Positions 35,422 to 43,647 are shown, numbered from the stretch's first letter. The stretch: DNA of 64,000 nucleotides from Paenibacillus sp. FSL H8-0332 (GCF_037963835.1 NZ_CP150145.1:4650001-4714000); one strand, 5' to 3'. Program-made: numbers and translations. Notes: generated by a model from the sequence alone, not told the origin.

Positions 35422-37848
35422 CTATACCTGTGTCTGCTCGAACAACGCGGTGCGGGTGTTTTTGTCATCCAGCATTTTTTTCCAAGGATCACTCACCTGG
35501 GCCAGGGCAAAGTCAATACGTGCCGCCAGCTCCTTACGGTTGTCGTCACTGCCCATGATTACAGTCTGGATATGCTCCAGGCCCATGCGCTCTACCCATT
35601 CGGAGGTTCTCTCCAAGTAATTACCGGTCTCACGGTAATACTGGATGACCGCGGAGCAGACCTCAACCAGCTCCTCGTCGGTTTTCACCTTGCAGAAGGC
35701 ATCTGCGATCCGTGGTTTAATCCCGCCGTTGCCGCCGATGAATACTTCCCAGCCGCCGTCATTGCCGACAATCCCAATATCCTTCGTGCAGGACTCTGCA
35801 CAGTTACGCGGACAGCCGTTAACCGCCATCTTGAACTTGGCTGGCATATCCAGCCGCTCATACTTGCGCTCAAGCATAGCGCCCATGCCCATGGAATCCT
35901 GTGTGCCGAAGCGGCAGAACTGCGAACCTACACAGGTCTTCACCGTACGCAGGGATTTCGCATAGCCATAGCCGGAAGGCATATCCAGCTCCTCCCACAC
36001 CTTTGGTACATCCTCTTTTTTAACACCAATCAGATCCAGGCGTTGTCCGCCCGTCACCTTCACAACCTTCACATCATATTTCAGGGACACATCGGCAATC
36101 CGCTTCAAATCCTCAGGAGTCGTCACCCCGCCATACATCCGCGGGATAACTGTATAGGTTCCGTCCTTCTGAATATTGGCGCTCATCCGTTCATTGACGA
36201 ACCGGGATTCCTTCTCATCCTCATGAGTGTCGGGGTAGATCATCCCCAGATAATAGTTCACTGCTGGGCGGCATTTGGAACAGCCTTCTGCCTGCTTCCA
36301 GTCCAGGACATGCATGACTTCCTTGGTGGTCTTAAGGCCTTTGGCTGTAATCTCCGCTACAATCTCATCCCGGCTAAGCGGGGTACAGCTGCAAATGCCC
36401 TGCTTGGCGCTTTGCTGGAAACTGTCTCCGAGAACAAACTGCAGAATCTGCTCAACCACAGGCTTACAGCCGCCGCAGGAACGGGTTGCACCCGTACAAG
36501 CCTTAATCTCATCCACTGTAGTGAAGCCGTTCTCCGTAACTGCATCCACAATAGCCTTTTTGGTAACCCCGTTGCAGCCGCAGACGATTTCTTCATCGGC
36601 CATCGCTTCAACGGACATCCCTTTCTTGGCTCCGCCTCCGCCGCAGCAGCTTGTGCCCATAACTTCATCATAGATTTCATTGGTCATCTCTGTGCTGTTT
36701 TTCACAAGCTTCTGCAAGTTCGCAGACTCCGTTACATCACCGAACAGAACGGCACCGACAATCACATTATCCTTAAGCAAAATCTTCTTGTAGGTTCGCT
36801 TCCATTCATCCTTGGCAGAAATGACGGTATGCTCAGGCGTTTCGGTGAATTCACCAGCGGAGAACACATCTACCCCGGAAATTTTGAGTTTGGTTGCTAC
36901 AACTGAGCCTTCATAGCCCGGAGTCTGTACCCCGGACAAATGCTTGGCGAGAACCATGCCCTGCTCAAATAGCGGTGCAACGAGTCCGTAGCAGGTTCCC
37001 CGATGTTCTGTACATTCGCCGACAGAATAAACATCTGTCATAGAAGTCTGCATATAATCGTCAACTACGATCCCGCGGTTAACGGTAATTCCGCTGTCCT
37101 TCGCAAGCTGGACATTCGGCTTGATTCCAACAGCCATCACTACAAACTCTGCCGGCAACTCACTGCCGTCACTGAAGCGTAGACCAGTAACCCGTTCTTC
37201 GCCGGTCAGTTCCACAGTCTGCTTGCCCATGGCAAATTTCACACCTTGACGCGTAAGTTCTGCCTGTAGCATTGAAGAAGCGGTACGATCCAGCTGACGC
37301 TCCATCAGATCCTCCAGCAGATGCACAACAGTAACATCCATGCCCAGATTGACAAGACCCTTTGCAGCTTCAAGACCTAGCAGGCCTCCGCCGATCACAG
37401 CCGCCGTGCGGTACTGCTTCGCTGCTGCCAGCATTGCATCACAATCCGCGATATCGCGGAAGCCGACTACTCCATCCTTGGTGCTGCCGGGTACGGGTAA
37501 AATAAAAGAATTCGAGCCTGTTGAAATAATTGCTTTATCGTAAGGAACCGCCAGTCCATTATCGGTCAATATTAGTTTGTTCTGTTCAGCGATCCGGGTA
37601 ACCGTTGTGCCGGTATGCAGTGTAATATGATTATCTTCATACCACCCGAGATCGTTGAGGATGATGTCTTCAATCGTCTTGCTGCCTTCAAGTACATAGG
37701 ACAACATAATCCGGTTATAGTTGGGATGCGGCTCACTGCCGAAGACAGTAATATCATAAGCCCCGCCCAGCTTTAGAATCTGCTCAATAGTGCCTACTCC
37801 CGCCATGCCATTCCCAATCAGCACTAACTTTTCTCTTTCCGCTGCCAC
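35422..37848 (-). CDS. nirB: Nitrite reductase [NAD(P)H] large subunit
   Basis: Cytoplasmic siroheme enzyme of 808 residues that reduces nitrite to ammonium. An N-terminal FAD/NAD-binding domain (VLIGNGMAGVGT, then AAVIGGGLLGLEAAKGL) is followed by a BFD-like [2Fe-2S] region (CGCNGVTKKAI with CGGCKP). The C-terminal sulfite/nitrite reductase half has the [4Fe-4S]-siroheme cysteines in CVGSQFCRFGTQDS and CPRNCAESCTKDIG. The start is GTG (37848-37846), preceded by AAGGAGG. Tandem Fnr-type palindromes lie upstream, so anaerobic activation is likely. Confidence 0.96.
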   Translation of the reverse strand: MAAEREKLVLIGNGMAGVGTIEQILKLGGAYDITVFGSEPHPNYNRIMLSYVLEGSKTIEDIILNDLGWYEDNHITLHTGTTVTRIAEQNKLILTDNGLAVPYDKAIISTGSNSFILPVPGSTKDGVVGFRDIADCDAMLAAAKQYRTAAVIGGGLLGLEAAKGLVNLGMDVTVVHLLEDLMERQLDRTASSMLQAELTRQGVKFAMGKQTVELTGEERVTGLRFSDGSELPAEFVVMAVGIKPNVQLAKDSGITVNRGIVVDDYMQTSMTDVYSVGECTEHRGTCYGLVAPLFEQGMVLAKHLSGVQTPGYEGSVVATKLKISGVDVFSAGEFTETPEHTVISAKDEWKRTYKKILLKDNVIVGAVLFGDVTESANLQKLVKNSTEMTNEIYDEVMGTSCCGGGGAKKGMSVEAMADEEIVCGCNGVTKKAIVDAVTENGFTTVDEIKACTGATRSCGGCKPVVEQILQFVLGDSFQQSAKQGICSCTPLSRDEIVAEITAKGLKTTKEVMHVLDWKQAEGCSKCRPAVNYYLGMIYPDTHEDEKESRFVNERMSANIQKDGTYTVIPRMYGGVTTPEDLKRIADVSLKYDVKVVKVTGGQRLDLIGVKKEDVPKVWEELDMPSGYGYAKSLRTVKTCVGSQFCRFGTQDSMGMGAMLERKYERLDMPAKFKMAVNGCPRNCAESCTKDIGIVGNDGGWEVFIGGNGGIKPRIADAFCKVKTDEELVEVCSAVIQYYRETGNYLERTSEWVERMGLEHIQTVIMGSDDNRKELAARIDFALAQVSDPWKKMLDDKNTRTALFEQTQV

Positions 37849-37903
37849 TGGTAGACCCTCCTTCAGAAACTCTGATTTCTACTAATCCTAACCTCATAGT
37901 GAA

Positions 37904-37968
37904 ATTATACTGTCCCCCATTCCTTGGCAAGTGTGACCACAGTCACACGGTATGTGAATTTTTTCACA
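37904..37968 (-). promoter_or_regulatory. nirB promoter with tandem Fnr boxes
   Basis: TGTGACCACAGTCACA (37932-37947) and TGTGAATTTTTTCACA (37953-37968) are both perfect TGTGA-N6-TCACA palindromes, with centres 21 bp apart. The minus strand has TATAAT at 37909-37904, so the nearer box is centred about 42 bases upstream of the predicted start, the class II activator position. The rest of 37849-38120 holds only the next gene's terminator. Confidence 0.85.
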
Positions 37969-38039
37969 CAAGTGGAGATGACTTCTCCCTTCCTTACTTA
38001 GGACAACTTATGGCATGAAGCACAGGAATTCTTTTATTC

Positions 38040-38082
38040 AAAAAAAAACGGATACCCATGCAGTTTCGCACAGATATCCGTT
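38040..38082 (-). terminator. Terminator of the DUF4430-like lipoprotein gene
   Basis: Minus strand ACGGATA pairs with TATCCGT, with an inner GTGC/GCAT arm, followed by a run of nine T. It lies about 40 bases after the stop at 38121. Confidence 0.85.
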
Positions 38083-38120
38083 CATTCGGTACATGATCTC
38101 ACTTATTTCATTTCATTCAC

Positions 38121-38807
38121 TTATTTCAGTACCAGAGAGATTTCCAGCTTGTCCTGCGGACTGAGCTTCATGTCCACTCCATTACCGAGCAGACCTTTAT
38201 CGTTAACCTTCAGTCTCCATTCCTCGCTGCTGAGCGGGGTATAATCCATCACGGTAAGCACCGTCCGGTTATCTTCGGCAAGCCGAACCATACCACTGTT
38301 CTGGAGCAATCCCTTGACGGACATATCCTGCATAAAAGAAAGCACATGCGAATGTGTCAGCTCCGGCTGCTCGCTCCCCCCGTTCACAGTGATGATGACA
38401 GGCTGAAACATCTTTCCGGTTGCCGCAGGCCCTGCTGACATCGTAATGGCCGAACCCGGTTCCAGGGTCGTATTCAGCTCTTGAACCTTTTTGCCGTTCA
38501 CCTGAACCTCCCAGCTCATATCCTGACCCAGCGAGACCTTATTCACCTCAAGAATGTTAGTTCCATCACCTGAAAATGTAACAACGCCGCTCTTCTTAAA
38601 CAGCTCTATCATTGAATTCCCGGACACGTAAGCTTCGTTAAGCAGTCTGGCCGAGCTTCCGGCCATTTCGCTGTCACCTACCTTAACCGAAAAGGTTAAC
38701 CCCTGGCCTCCGTTACTGCTACTGCTATTCCCTGATCCCAAGCCGCAACCGCTTGCCGCTGCCAGCAACAGAAGGCACAGCATTAAGCGCATCCATTTCG
38801 TGGACAT
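38121..38807 (-). CDS. Lipoprotein with two DUF4430-like domains
   Basis: Exported lipoprotein of 228 residues with lipobox AASGC (Cys21). After a Ser/Asn/Gly linker come two similar halves. The first has MSWEVQVNGKKVQE...LEPGSAITM, the second EEWRLKVNDKGLLGN...LSPQDKLEISLVLK. This W-x-V/L-x-V-N pattern followed by a turn and beta strand resembles the DUF4430 (transcobalamin C-like) fold, which in Firmicutes often binds small ligands or accompanies cobalamin uptake. The assignment is by eye. Its upstream site is a weak AGGCGGTG. No partner gene is adjacent. Confidence 0.6.
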   Translation of the reverse strand: MSTKWMRLMLCLLLLAAASGCGLGSGNSSSSNGGQGLTFSVKVGDSEMAGSSARLLNEAYVSGNSMIELFKKSGVVTFSGDGTNILEVNKVSLGQDMSWEVQVNGKKVQELNTTLEPGSAITMSAGPAATGKMFQPVIITVNGGSEQPELTHSHVLSFMQDMSVKGLLQNSGMVRLAEDNRTVLTVMDYTPLSSEEWRLKVNDKGLLGNGVDMKLSPQDKLEISLVLK

Positions 38808-38903
38808 CCCACGGCACCGCCTTCATATGTAATTTCCCAGACTCTTTAAGGATAACGCATAGAGGAAGGGTTCTCAAATCATTTCTGCCGGAAGAAAAAG
38901 TAA

Positions 38904-38922
38904 AAAGTCCCCGAAGGGACTT
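38904..38922 (-). terminator. Terminator of the RIC gene
   Basis: Minus strand AAGTCCC, tetraloop TTCG, GGGACTT, then TTTAC. Compact intrinsic terminator just after the stop at 38940. Confidence 0.9.
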
Positions 38923-38939
38923 ATGAGTTGCATGAGATC

Positions 38940-39665
38940 CTATTGATAACGCAGGAACAGAATATTGTTCTCCAAATGCACATGCTCAAATGTCATGCCT
39001 TCCAGTTCTTCAAGGCGGGCATACGTCAGGCGATAAGTGGTGCAGGCATGCGCGGGAGGTGTGTAGTCATTAGTAACTCTACGCAGCTCACGCAGAATCT
39101 CTCCGGCCCCGTCATGCTCAGCTTCCAGATTATGCAGCAATCCGCGCAGCTCAGCAAGTCCTTCTTCGCTTGGGTTCTGAGTGTAGGCCAGCATCTTAGG
39201 GAATTCGCTCTCTTCTTCCTTCGCCGTATGCTGCAGCAGCTCTTCACGCAGCATATTGAACAGACGGTGCATCTCTCCGAGGTGCGGTGAATCCTCACCG
39301 TGAACGCGGAACACCTTGGTTACATTTTGGCTGATTAGCGGAAGCTCTTCACGCAGGTAGCGGTGATGCTTGTTCACAATATAATCCACCAGCTCCTCTG
39401 ACGAAGCCTCGTTCCAGGCGGTATCCTCTTCCAGAACCGGATGCTGCTCCTGCAGTTTGTTCAATTCCTGAACCATTGCTGCCGGGTCAAGACCCTTCTC
39501 GGCAGCGGCTTCAGCCAGCGGCTTTGCGCCTCCGCAGCAGAAATCGATCCGCTGTGCCTTGAAATAATCTGCGGCCTTGGGGAACTGAAGGACAATATCC
39601 CTTACCATTGCTTCCGGGGTAAAACCCGGTTGAATTGTTGTATCGTTTAATTGATTGGACGCCAT
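38940..39665 (-). CDS. ric: Iron-sulfur cluster repair di-iron protein (RIC/ScdA/YtfE)
   Basis: Hemerythrin-like protein of 241 residues that repairs Fe-S clusters damaged by nitric oxide or oxidants. The N-terminal ScdA_N domain carries DFCCGGAKPLAEAA near residue 43. The C-terminal helical bundle has iron-ligand His/Glu residues in NKHHRYLREELP, VHGEDSPHL, HTAKEEESEFP, LEAEHDGAG and EHVHLENN. GGAGGGG precedes the ATG by 6 bases. Its closeness to nirBDC fits protection from NO formed from nitrite. A weak Fnr-like site is upstream. Confidence 0.95.
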   Translation of the reverse strand: MASNQLNDTTIQPGFTPEAMVRDIVLQFPKAADYFKAQRIDFCCGGAKPLAEAAAEKGLDPAAMVQELNKLQEQHPVLEEDTAWNEASSEELVDYIVNKHHRYLREELPLISQNVTKVFRVHGEDSPHLGEMHRLFNMLREELLQHTAKEEESEFPKMLAYTQNPSEEGLAELRGLLHNLEAEHDGAGEILRELRRVTNDYTPPAHACTTYRLTYARLEELEGMTFEHVHLENNILFLRYQ

Positions 39666-39717
39666 GTTGGCCCCTCCTCAGTTTAAGATGTAGGTTTGTG
39701 CTTCTTTTCACTTCTAC

Positions 39718-39760
39718 ACCTTATCACTGGCTTTAGGCCAAACTTGTGATTGTACGCACT
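39718..39760 (-). promoter_or_regulatory. Possible Fnr-controlled promoter of the RIC gene
   Basis: TGTGATTGTACGCACT at 39745-39760 keeps the TGTGA half but has a degraded second half. On the minus strand TAAGGT at 39723-39718 would be the -10. The centre-to--10 distance (34.5 bases) equals that at pflB. Low confidence because the palindrome is imperfect. Confidence 0.35.
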
Positions 39761-39861
39761 GAATATAACAAATTTTAATGAACGCGAACTTCTAGTTTTC
39801 TTATGTCAAATATACTAGACATTTTGTTCTATATATTTTACAATATGCGTGAGGTGAGGGA

Positions 39862-40086
39862 ATGGGGAAAAATCTGAGGCTCAAAGCCTCGAGAGCGGCA
39901 AGAGACATGTCGCAAAAGCAACTGGCGGATGCTGTGGGGGTCACAAGGCAGACAATTATCGCGATTGAGAACGGTGATTACAACCCGACCCTGAGGTTGT
40001 GCATTGACATTTGTGTAACACTTGGGAAGACGCTGGATCAATTATTTTGGGAGGGAACGAAGGATGAGCAGAACGAACCTGGATGA
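39862..40086 (+). CDS. Small XRE-family transcriptional regulator
   Basis: DNA-binding protein of 74 residues, almost entirely a helix-turn-helix: LRLKASRAARDMSQKQLADAVGVTRQTIIAIENGDYNPT, followed by LRLCIDICVTLGKTLDQLF. This is the compact YozG/Cro-like class. GGTGAGGGA lies upstream of the ATG. It overlaps the next gene by 23 bases, so the two are expressed together. Such small regulators next to a small membrane protein are common in Firmicutes, where the membrane partner may hold or modulate the regulator; that is inference. Confidence 0.9.
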   Translation: MGKNLRLKASRAARDMSQKQLADAVGVTRQTIIAIENGDYNPTLRLCIDICVTLGKTLDQLFWEGTKDEQNEPG

Positions 40087-40510
40087 GAGACAATTGCAGA
40101 AGCGGCACAAGGCGGGGAATCAGGCATTTCTTTTGATGGCATTCTTATTGCTGGCAGACATGGGGCTGCAAAACTACGGAATGAAGTGGCTGGAGTATCC
40201 GCTTAGCAATTACGCAATTTTCATGCTGGGTGTGGGTTCCTATCTCGTACGGCTGATCTGGAGCGGTGCATATGTGGGACCGGGCGGAGCACAGGGCGGA
40301 GCAAAAGGTAAAAACGTACTGGGTGCACTGCTGGCAATAGTGGTGGCAGCCTGTATCCTTATCGTTACCTTCGTGAATCCAACCCCCGCCCAATCAGCAG
40401 CTGACAGCGGTGCGAACGGGAAGGTGATTCTGATCATTTCTGTTACAGCAGGACTGGTCATCTTAAGCACCGTGTACTTGATCCGGCGGAGGAATAACCG
40501 GGCGGAGTAG
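40064..40510 (+). CDS. Small membrane protein paired with the XRE regulator (DUF6773-like)
   Basis: Protein of 148 residues starting MSRTNLDERQLQKRHKAG. It has four hydrophobic segments: AFLLMAFLLLADM (~24), YAIFMLGVGSYLVRLIW (~52), VLGALLAIVVAACILIVTF (~85) and VILIISVTAGLVILSTVYLI (~118). The short DERQ N-terminus followed by paired helices resembles DUF6773 family proteins linked to XRE regulators. The start within the regulator's 3' end implies translational coupling. Function unknown. Confidence 0.6.
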   Translation: MSRTNLDERQLQKRHKAGNQAFLLMAFLLLADMGLQNYGMKWLEYPLSNYAIFMLGVGSYLVRLIWSGAYVGPGGAQGGAKGKNVLGALLAIVVAACILIVTFVNPTPAQSAADSGANGKVILIISVTAGLVILSTVYLIRRRNNRAE

Positions 40511-40617
40511 AGCGGCTTGTGCTGCTGTGAGTGCATAGGAGAAGAATTAAAGAATTTAACAAAGAAGCAAAAGAAGCGGAGGGGAAATTTGGAACTGGAG
40601 GAGCGGAGCGATCGCCT

Positions 40618-40672
40618 TTGTGTTTGGATTTCTACCGCGAAGAGCGGTACTAATCAAGAAATCCAAACACAA
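40618..40672. other. Perfect 16-bp inverted repeat with nested hairpin
   Basis: TTGTGTTTGGATTTCT (40618-40633) and AGAAATCCAAACACAA (40657-40672) are exact reverse complements. The interior contains ACCGC-GAAGA-GCGGT, a second stem, and an 8-base bulge ACTAATCA. No T-run follows, so it is not an ordinary terminator. It lies in the 240-base gap between the convergent membrane-protein gene and the unknown minus-strand gene; the rest of the gap is purine-rich with no gene recognised. Confidence 0.75.
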
Positions 40673-40750
40673 CAGCGGCCGGAAGTCCAAATGTTCACAG
40701 CAGCGACGACCTGGCTTCAAGTTCAACTCTTTTTTTCGAGTTTAACTTTT

Positions 40751-41473
40751 TTATCGAACAGTCGCCTGCATATAAGTCCGCTTGCCCTGCGCATCCTTCA
40801 GGTAGGGGCCAAGTCCGGCGAACCGTGAATGGTCCACATATACACCCGTCATCCATCTGCCTTCGGTCAGGCCGCCGTTCCACTGCAGCACCAGATCGGG
40901 GGCAGAGATCCATTCCTGATACACTCTGATCTTCTTGTCCTTATATTCTTTGGCTGGTTTGTTCAATTCGCTCAGCGGTGCCGGGGTCAGATAGGTTGGC
41001 ACGAAGTATACCGAGATTAGCTCCATATCCTCCTCACTCAGAAAAGCCTCCTCCCCCAAGTAAGGCTGGAGCAGCCGCGTGTTCTCATACATAGACCAGA
41101 TCACAGCTTGAAGTACCATGCTCTGGCTAATTCCATTATGAAAAGTAAAACGGCGCTGAGCATTTGAGCCACTCCCTTCCTTTGCCGTTACCGGCTCCAG
41201 ACAATGCCGTTCACAGCCGATGCATTTCCAGCCGGACGGGCCTTGAATCCATTTCTGAAACACGCTCCCGCTGTCATTGTCCCCTTTATATAGAGATGAA
41301 ATGATCTCATAGGGCACACCGATCCACGCAGTCCACAGAGAATCCGGGAGATGGTTATGAAGCATGAACAGCACCTTGTCATAGATCAGCTGTACTTTAA
41401 TCGAAGCAGTCTCCAGTTCGGCGACATCCTTTTTTCCATAGGTTATTTCCCGGGAAAACAAGGTGATGGTCAT
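40751..41473 (-). CDS. Hypothetical protein with a CxxCxxxC cluster
   Basis: I do not recognise this protein of 240 residues. It has no signal peptide or membrane segment. A central CIGCERHC at about residue 83 could bind a metal or Fe-S cluster, but the rest (many Trp and Tyr residues, e.g. LPDSLWTAWIGVPYEI and VYQEWISAPDLVLQWNGG) gives no family. AGGAGG lies 8 bases upstream of the ATG, so it is very likely expressed. A promoter about 145 bases upstream implies an unusually long leader. Base composition matches its neighbours. Confidence 0.7.
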   Translation of the reverse strand: MTITLFSREITYGKKDVAELETASIKVQLIYDKVLFMLHNHLPDSLWTAWIGVPYEIISSLYKGDNDSGSVFQKWIQGPSGWKCIGCERHCLEPVTAKEGSGSNAQRRFTFHNGISQSMVLQAVIWSMYENTRLLQPYLGEEAFLSEEDMELISVYFVPTYLTPAPLSELNKPAKEYKDKKIRVYQEWISAPDLVLQWNGGLTEGRWMTGVYVDHSRFAGLGPYLKDAQGKRTYMQATVR

Positions 41474-41656
41474 GGTCCTCGCCTCCTAAAAGTTGTGTGA
41501 GCCCTCCGCTTCCTTCCATCAGCATCGTCCAAAACACATCCCGTAAGCATCCGCCTGCCGCATAACCCTGGGCTTTTCCTACTTTTGTTAACGCTTCCAC
41601 ACATCCGTAATATTTAGTATGTTCTATTATATTACACAGGTAGGGCCTAAGTGCAA
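41474..41656 (-). promoter_or_regulatory. Promoter and long leader of the CxxCxxxC protein gene
   Basis: Minus strand TTGCAC (41656-41651), 19-base spacer and TATAAT (41631-41626) predict a start near 41619 and a leader of about 145 bases. Short open frames cross the leader; neither start (GTG near 41606, ATG near 41610) has a good ribosome site. No riboswitch class was recognised. Confidence 0.45.
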
Positions 41657-41686
41657 GGTTTATTTGGGCAAAAGCCGCATAAAATG

Positions 41687-41720
41687 AAAAGCCCCTTACC
41701 AGGATACCCGGCAAGAGGCT
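41687..41720 (-). terminator. Terminator of the HxlR-type regulator gene
   Basis: Minus strand AGCCTCTTGCCGGG and TGGTAAGGGGCT pair with one or two mismatches, followed by TTTTC. It lies 27 bases after the stop at 41747. Confidence 0.75.
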
Positions 41721-41746
41721 GTCATCAAAACTATATTACGGTACTG

Positions 41747-42064
41747 CTACTCCACCCAGCTCTCGGCCCAGGACTGGATTTGCTGCATGACCGGCTCAAG
41801 CGCACGGCCCTTCACTGTTAATTCATATTCAATGCGCACTGGTGTCTCCGGGTACACATGACGTACCAGAATACCCTCGCATTCCAGATCCTTCATGCGC
41901 TCGGACAGCATCTTATCGCTCATTGACGGAATCAGTCCAGAAATATCCTTGAACCGCTTGGGGCCGCTCATCAAGGTCTGAATAATGAGTCCGTTCCAAC
42001 GCTTGCCCAGAAACGAAAAAGCCGTCTCAAATCTCGGGCACATCGTCATTTGATGTTCTTCCAT
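41747..42064 (-). CDS. HxlR-family winged-helix regulator
   Basis: DNA-binding protein of 105 residues. It has the full HxlR pattern: CPRFETAFSFLGKRWNGLIIQTLMSGPKRFKDISGLIPSMSDKMLSERMKDLECEGIL..., ending in PVRIEYELTVKGRAL. HxlR proteins respond to aldehydes, thiols or redox changes. The N-terminal Cys is the type of residue often sensed. The start at 42064 has GAGAGGTG upstream. No adjacent target enzyme is obvious; the Cys-rich protein downstream is transcribed separately. Confidence 0.92.
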   Translation of the reverse strand: MEEHQMTMCPRFETAFSFLGKRWNGLIIQTLMSGPKRFKDISGLIPSMSDKMLSERMKDLECEGILVRHVYPETPVRIEYELTVKGRALEPVMQQIQSWAESWVE

Positions 42065-42189
42065 GGTTATCACCTCTCACCTATGAAGCTTACAATTAGT
42101 TAGTATATATAATTTTACCACATTTATTCTGGAATGAACATCGTTTGCCAAAAAAAAGTTCATTAACCACAATTATTATATTTCAGCTC

Positions 42190-42516
42190 TCAATCCTTGG
42201 TGTCTTCCGCCTTGCGTCTTAGCTGAATGGCCTCTGTAACCACATAGGCAAGATCATCATTGCTGTACAGTGAGAGTACGCCCAGCACCGTATCATCGGA
42301 GATGAACCCGGCCTCCTCCTCGGATACCGTCAGGGCCAATGCATTGGCCAGTGCCTGATTGCCCTCCTGCTGCGGATAGGCCTGAAGATACAGGGCATGC
42401 GGGTCCAGCCTGTTATTCACACACCACTGGGCAAATACGAGAATCATCATCTCCTCGTCCCGCTTATAGCTCTCGATGATTCGCTCTTCCATCGACTTAT
42501 TGTCATAATCCTCCAT
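42190..42516 (-). CDS. Hypothetical protein, acidic, helical
   Basis: Not recognised. An acidic protein of 108 residues predicted mostly helical, beginning MEDYDNKSMEERIIESY, with no signal peptide, membrane helix or motif. GGAGAACAAC precedes the ATG, so translation is likely. It lies 36 bases downstream of the Gfo/Idh/MocA gene and could be co-transcribed with it. Composition resembles small Paenibacillus proteins of unknown role. Confidence 0.7.
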   Translation of the reverse strand: MEDYDNKSMEERIIESYKRDEEMMILVFAQWCVNNRLDPHALYLQAYPQQEGNQALANALALTVSEEEAGFISDDTVLGVLSLYSNDDLAYVVTEAIQLRRKAEDTKD

Positions 42517-42552
42517 GTTGTTCTCCTCTCTCTCTGCTGCGAATCTGACCGC

Positions 42553-43488
42553 TCAGCGGCTTAGTCTTGCTGCTAATTCATGGCTCGGCAATACAGCCGA
42601 AGCGGAAATACCGCATTGCTCCGGTGTCGCTATATTGCTGAGATAATGGCTGACCGCTCCGCTGAAGCCTCTGCGCTCCAGCAGGGTATCCCAGCTGCCG
42701 AAGTTCTGCGTGCGCGGCAACGAGCCCTGCTCATATAATATAACCCGTTCCATATCGGTCACCTCAACCGATCTGCCATGTCCGTGCAGCTCCAGCTTCT
42801 CCAGATCGGCCCCGGCATCCCGGACCATGCTGTAATGGCCGGTGGTCCCATTCTCCCAGCCCAGCATTCCCGAGGCGTGCAGAAGTCGTCCCTCCGCATC
42901 CGCCTTCAGGCTGCTGTGCAGCAGCTCATAATCCCCGCCAGACAGCCAGAGCAGCAGATCCAGCATATGAATCAGGTCATCATGGATCGTCTCATGGCTG
43001 CTGCCCTGCTGCAGCTTCGTCCGGTGCTTGACTGCGGTGGATTGGCTGATGCCTCCAGCCTTATGCAGCCAGGATTTGGCGGCAGCATACATCGGGGCGT
43101 AGCGGCGGTTGAAGCCCACCCCCAGCAGCAGCCCCTTATTCTCAGCAAGCTCTGCCATCCGGCGGGATTCCTCCAGATCATAGGAGAGCGGCTTGTCCAC
43201 ATACACTGACACCCCATTCTCCAGGCATGCGGTAACCAGCTCATAATGCGTAGTTGTAGGACTATGTATGAACACAGCATCCAGATCCCAGGACAGCAGC
43301 TCCGTAAGCTCGGTTGTCCCCCGCTGAAGGCGATAAGCCTGGACAGCCCGCTCGACCGTAGCAGAGGAATGGCTGAGCACTCCCACCACCTCGGCCTGAT
43401 CATGCCGGGAGAGCAGCGGCAAATAGACTTTACGGGCAATATCGCCAATGCCGATCATTGCCACTCTTTTGCGGACAGGTAATTTCAT
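42553..43488 (-). CDS. Gfo/Idh/MocA-family oxidoreductase
   Basis: NAD(P)-dependent sugar or inositol dehydrogenase of 311 residues. The N-terminal Rossmann motif is GIGDIARKVYLPLL near residue 12. The family EKP motif appears as VDKPLSYDLEESRRMAE near residue 95. The GVGFNRRYAPMY segment and HDDLIHMLDLLLWLSG supply the C-terminal substrate side. GGGAGATGCTGCT precedes the ATG. Substrate unknown; no sugar-uptake genes are adjacent. Confidence 0.9.
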   Translation of the reverse strand: MKLPVRKRVAMIGIGDIARKVYLPLLSRHDQAEVVGVLSHSSATVERAVQAYRLQRGTTELTELLSWDLDAVFIHSPTTTHYELVTACLENGVSVYVDKPLSYDLEESRRMAELAENKGLLLGVGFNRRYAPMYAAAKSWLHKAGGISQSTAVKHRTKLQQGSSHETIHDDLIHMLDLLLWLSGGDYELLHSSLKADAEGRLLHASGMLGWENGTTGHYSMVRDAGADLEKLELHGHGRSVEVTDMERVILYEQGSLPRTQNFGSWDTLLERRGFSGAVSHYLSNIATPEQCGISASAVLPSHELAARLSR

Positions 43489-43647
43489 AGCAGCATCTCC
43501 CTTACATGTAGAGGGAATTTCTATTCCCTTATAGGTGTATTATACCGTGACATGCTGCGGGAACAATGATCTTTGCTTCAATAATTGCTTTAATTGCTTT
43601 TTTTTCAGTATGATGAAATGGATGGAGTGAAGAAGGGGCATAGTATA

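Noticed and set aside
41397..41714. A 105-codon frame covering the leader and start of the CxxCxxxC protein gene
   Set aside because: No start codon has a good ribosome site and the frame overlaps a better supported gene. It is kept only as a possible leader peptide.
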